Translations under genes and position numbers: made by a program
Assembly (NCBI GenBank): GCA_050288105.1
Contig: JBNKDE010000014.1
Location: 1-64,000 of the forward strand
Source: JACNJF01 sp050288105
GTDB taxonomy: Bacteria; Pseudomonadota; Gammaproteobacteria; GCA-001735895
DNA: 64,000 bases
Direction: 5' to 3'
Shown: in pieces, positions 63,135 to 64,000 of the stretch
Layout: each line of letters begins with the position of its first letter
Position numbering within the stretch: the stretch's first letter is position 1
Notes under the pieces: generated by a model
What the model was told of the DNA's origin: nothing
Database searches by the model: none
What the model saw: the letters and a program-made list of their open reading frames with translations, nothing else

Positions 63135-63345
63135 TTTCATACCCCTGTTATAAATTTAATCCTGTACCTGCCATAACCATTCCCCCCGGATGGGATGATA
63201 GATCTTTTCAACTCCAATGATTCAACTGCTGGAAAGTCTTTAACTATAGCCCGTCAACACGTTTTGGGCTAAATTTCCCATAAATCAGCGGAGTATATTA
63301 ATATTCTCTTATGAAGATTGCCAGCGCTATCGAGTGACAAATTTA

Positions 63346-64000
63346 TCAAATCGGCAAAATCGGTCGGTACTCCCTGTCCAGGAAAGCATCCAGAATCGAA
63401 AAATGGTGTGCTTTGTTGAGTAACTGAAAAGACACCTTGAAATGACGCTGCCAATGCTTCATTAATTCCTGGCTTTGCCTTTTATATTCGTCACTTTCCA
63501 GCTCACCAACAAATAACCTGAGCTTTATATCCTCTGCTGAGTGCGGTATCTCTGCATGCAGGGGACTATTATCCAGTGCACTTTGCTGAGTCAGTTTTAA
63601 GCCCTCATTGACCGAGGTGGGTATTAGCGGTTGCAGGTCATACAGGCCACTTAAGGCATTCAGCTGGCGTATCGGAGGCTGGGATCGCCCGAACTGGGTC
63701 CAGTCGCGCGTTAACAGGCTGGCCAATAAGTGTCCGCCCGCTGAATGTCCGGTGATCTGCATAGCTTCAGGGTCCCCGCCGTACTGCTCGATATGCCTGC
63801 TGATCCACACAACCGCCTGCAAAACCTGTTGCGCAATTTGTCCCAGGGTTACCTGAGGACACAGGTCATAATTCAGTATCACTGCACACTCGCCCTGTGC
63901 ATTAAACTTTTCAGCCAGAAAACTGAAACTCTCTTTATTTAGCGCCTGCCAGTACCCCCCATGAATAAAAATATGCACCGGCGATTTTTGCGTCGCAACG
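63346..64000 (-). CDS. Alpha/beta hydrolase, 5' end outside window
   Basis: The frame stays open to the window edge through VATQKSPVHIFIHGGYWQAL, so the start lies beyond base 64000. At least 218 residues are visible. HGGYW is the oxyanion motif of the kynurenine formamidase and carboxylesterase group, GHSAGGHLLASLL contains the nucleophile serine, and LNKAHHFSIL the catalytic histidine. An Asp is likely in GELESDEYKRQS. Substrate is unknown; kynurenine formamidase is only one possibility. Confidence 0.85.
   Translation of the reverse strand, partial: VATQKSPVHIFIHGGYWQALNKESFSFLAEKFNAQGECAVILNYDLCPQVTLGQIAQQVLQAVVWISRHIEQYGGDPEAMQITGHSAGGHLLASLLTRDWTQFGRSQPPIRQLNALSGLYDLQPLIPTSVNEGLKLTQQSALDNSPLHAEIPHSAEDIKLRLFVGELESDEYKRQSQELMKHWQRHFKVSFQLLNKAHHFSILDAFLDREYRPILPI

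Overview
This is an ordinary chromosomal stretch from a gammaproteobacterium, with dense, mostly core genes and roughly balanced base composition by eye. I see no insertion sequence, prophage, CRISPR array or rRNA. Evidence for the lineage is the tRNA-Tyr/Gly/Thr-tuf order (as in the Escherichia coli tufB operon), ruvCAB-ybgC-tolQRAB-pal-cpoB, hisBHAFIE followed by tatABC, the def-fmt-rsmB block joined to ntrYX and trkAH, and dprA-smg-topA-tsaC-hemF. A YeeE/YedE sulfur transporter, Sco and PCu(A)C copper chaperones, a MenA-type prenyltransferase and pntAB fit a free-living respiratory organism, perhaps one using inorganic sulfur. I cannot name the genus.

Layout. 1-710 (minus): three tRNAs and the start of tuf. 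887-3323 (plus): a three-gene operon of a MenA-like prenyltransferase, a BASS-family transporter and a UbiE/MenG methyltransferase, joined by 4-base overlaps. 3490-24638 (minus): tRNA-Lys, yeeE, an ankyrin lipoprotein, the Tol-Pal and Ruv block, a Crp-family regulator, gpmI, three little-known genes, tatABC, the histidine operon, a hydrolase, dtd and pip. 24652-24898: a palindrome and a non-coding segment that looks like a CsrB/RsmZ-type regulatory RNA. 24948-35448: a TtcA-family enzyme (plus), then trkH, trkA, ntrX, ntrY, a DUF4390 gene, rsmB, fmt and def (minus). 35587-42827 (plus): LysM lipoprotein, dprA, smg, topA, tsaC, hemF and a cysteine-cluster protein. 42838-47224 (minus): sco, a PCu(A)C chaperone and a 1060-residue RND permease fused to cyclic-nucleotide-binding and degenerate GGDEF domains. 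47399-48794: a divergent MarR regulator and class IV aminotransferase with two matching operator-like palindromes between them. 48856-56065: an RMD1/DUF155 protein, a PotFGHI-type polyamine importer, a WYL regulator, a cupin-like protein and mobB. 56345-60115: a very large hybrid histidine kinase with two periplasmic-binding-protein sensor domains. 60161-64000 (minus): pntB, pntA and a hydrolase cut by the window edge.

How it works together. Most of the window is housekeeping: translation start (def, fmt, tuf, tRNAs), RNA modification (rsmB, tsaC, ttcA family), Holliday-junction processing, envelope integrity, Tat export, histidine synthesis, potassium uptake and transhydrogenation. The distinctive content is regulatory: the probable CsrA-sequestering RNA with an upstream GacA-box-like palindrome, the RND-cNMP-GGDEF fusion, the NtrX with a dead ATPase domain, and the NMT1/SBP hybrid kinase. 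No gene for CsrA, GacA or GacS is in the window, so the RNA circuit can only be proposed here.
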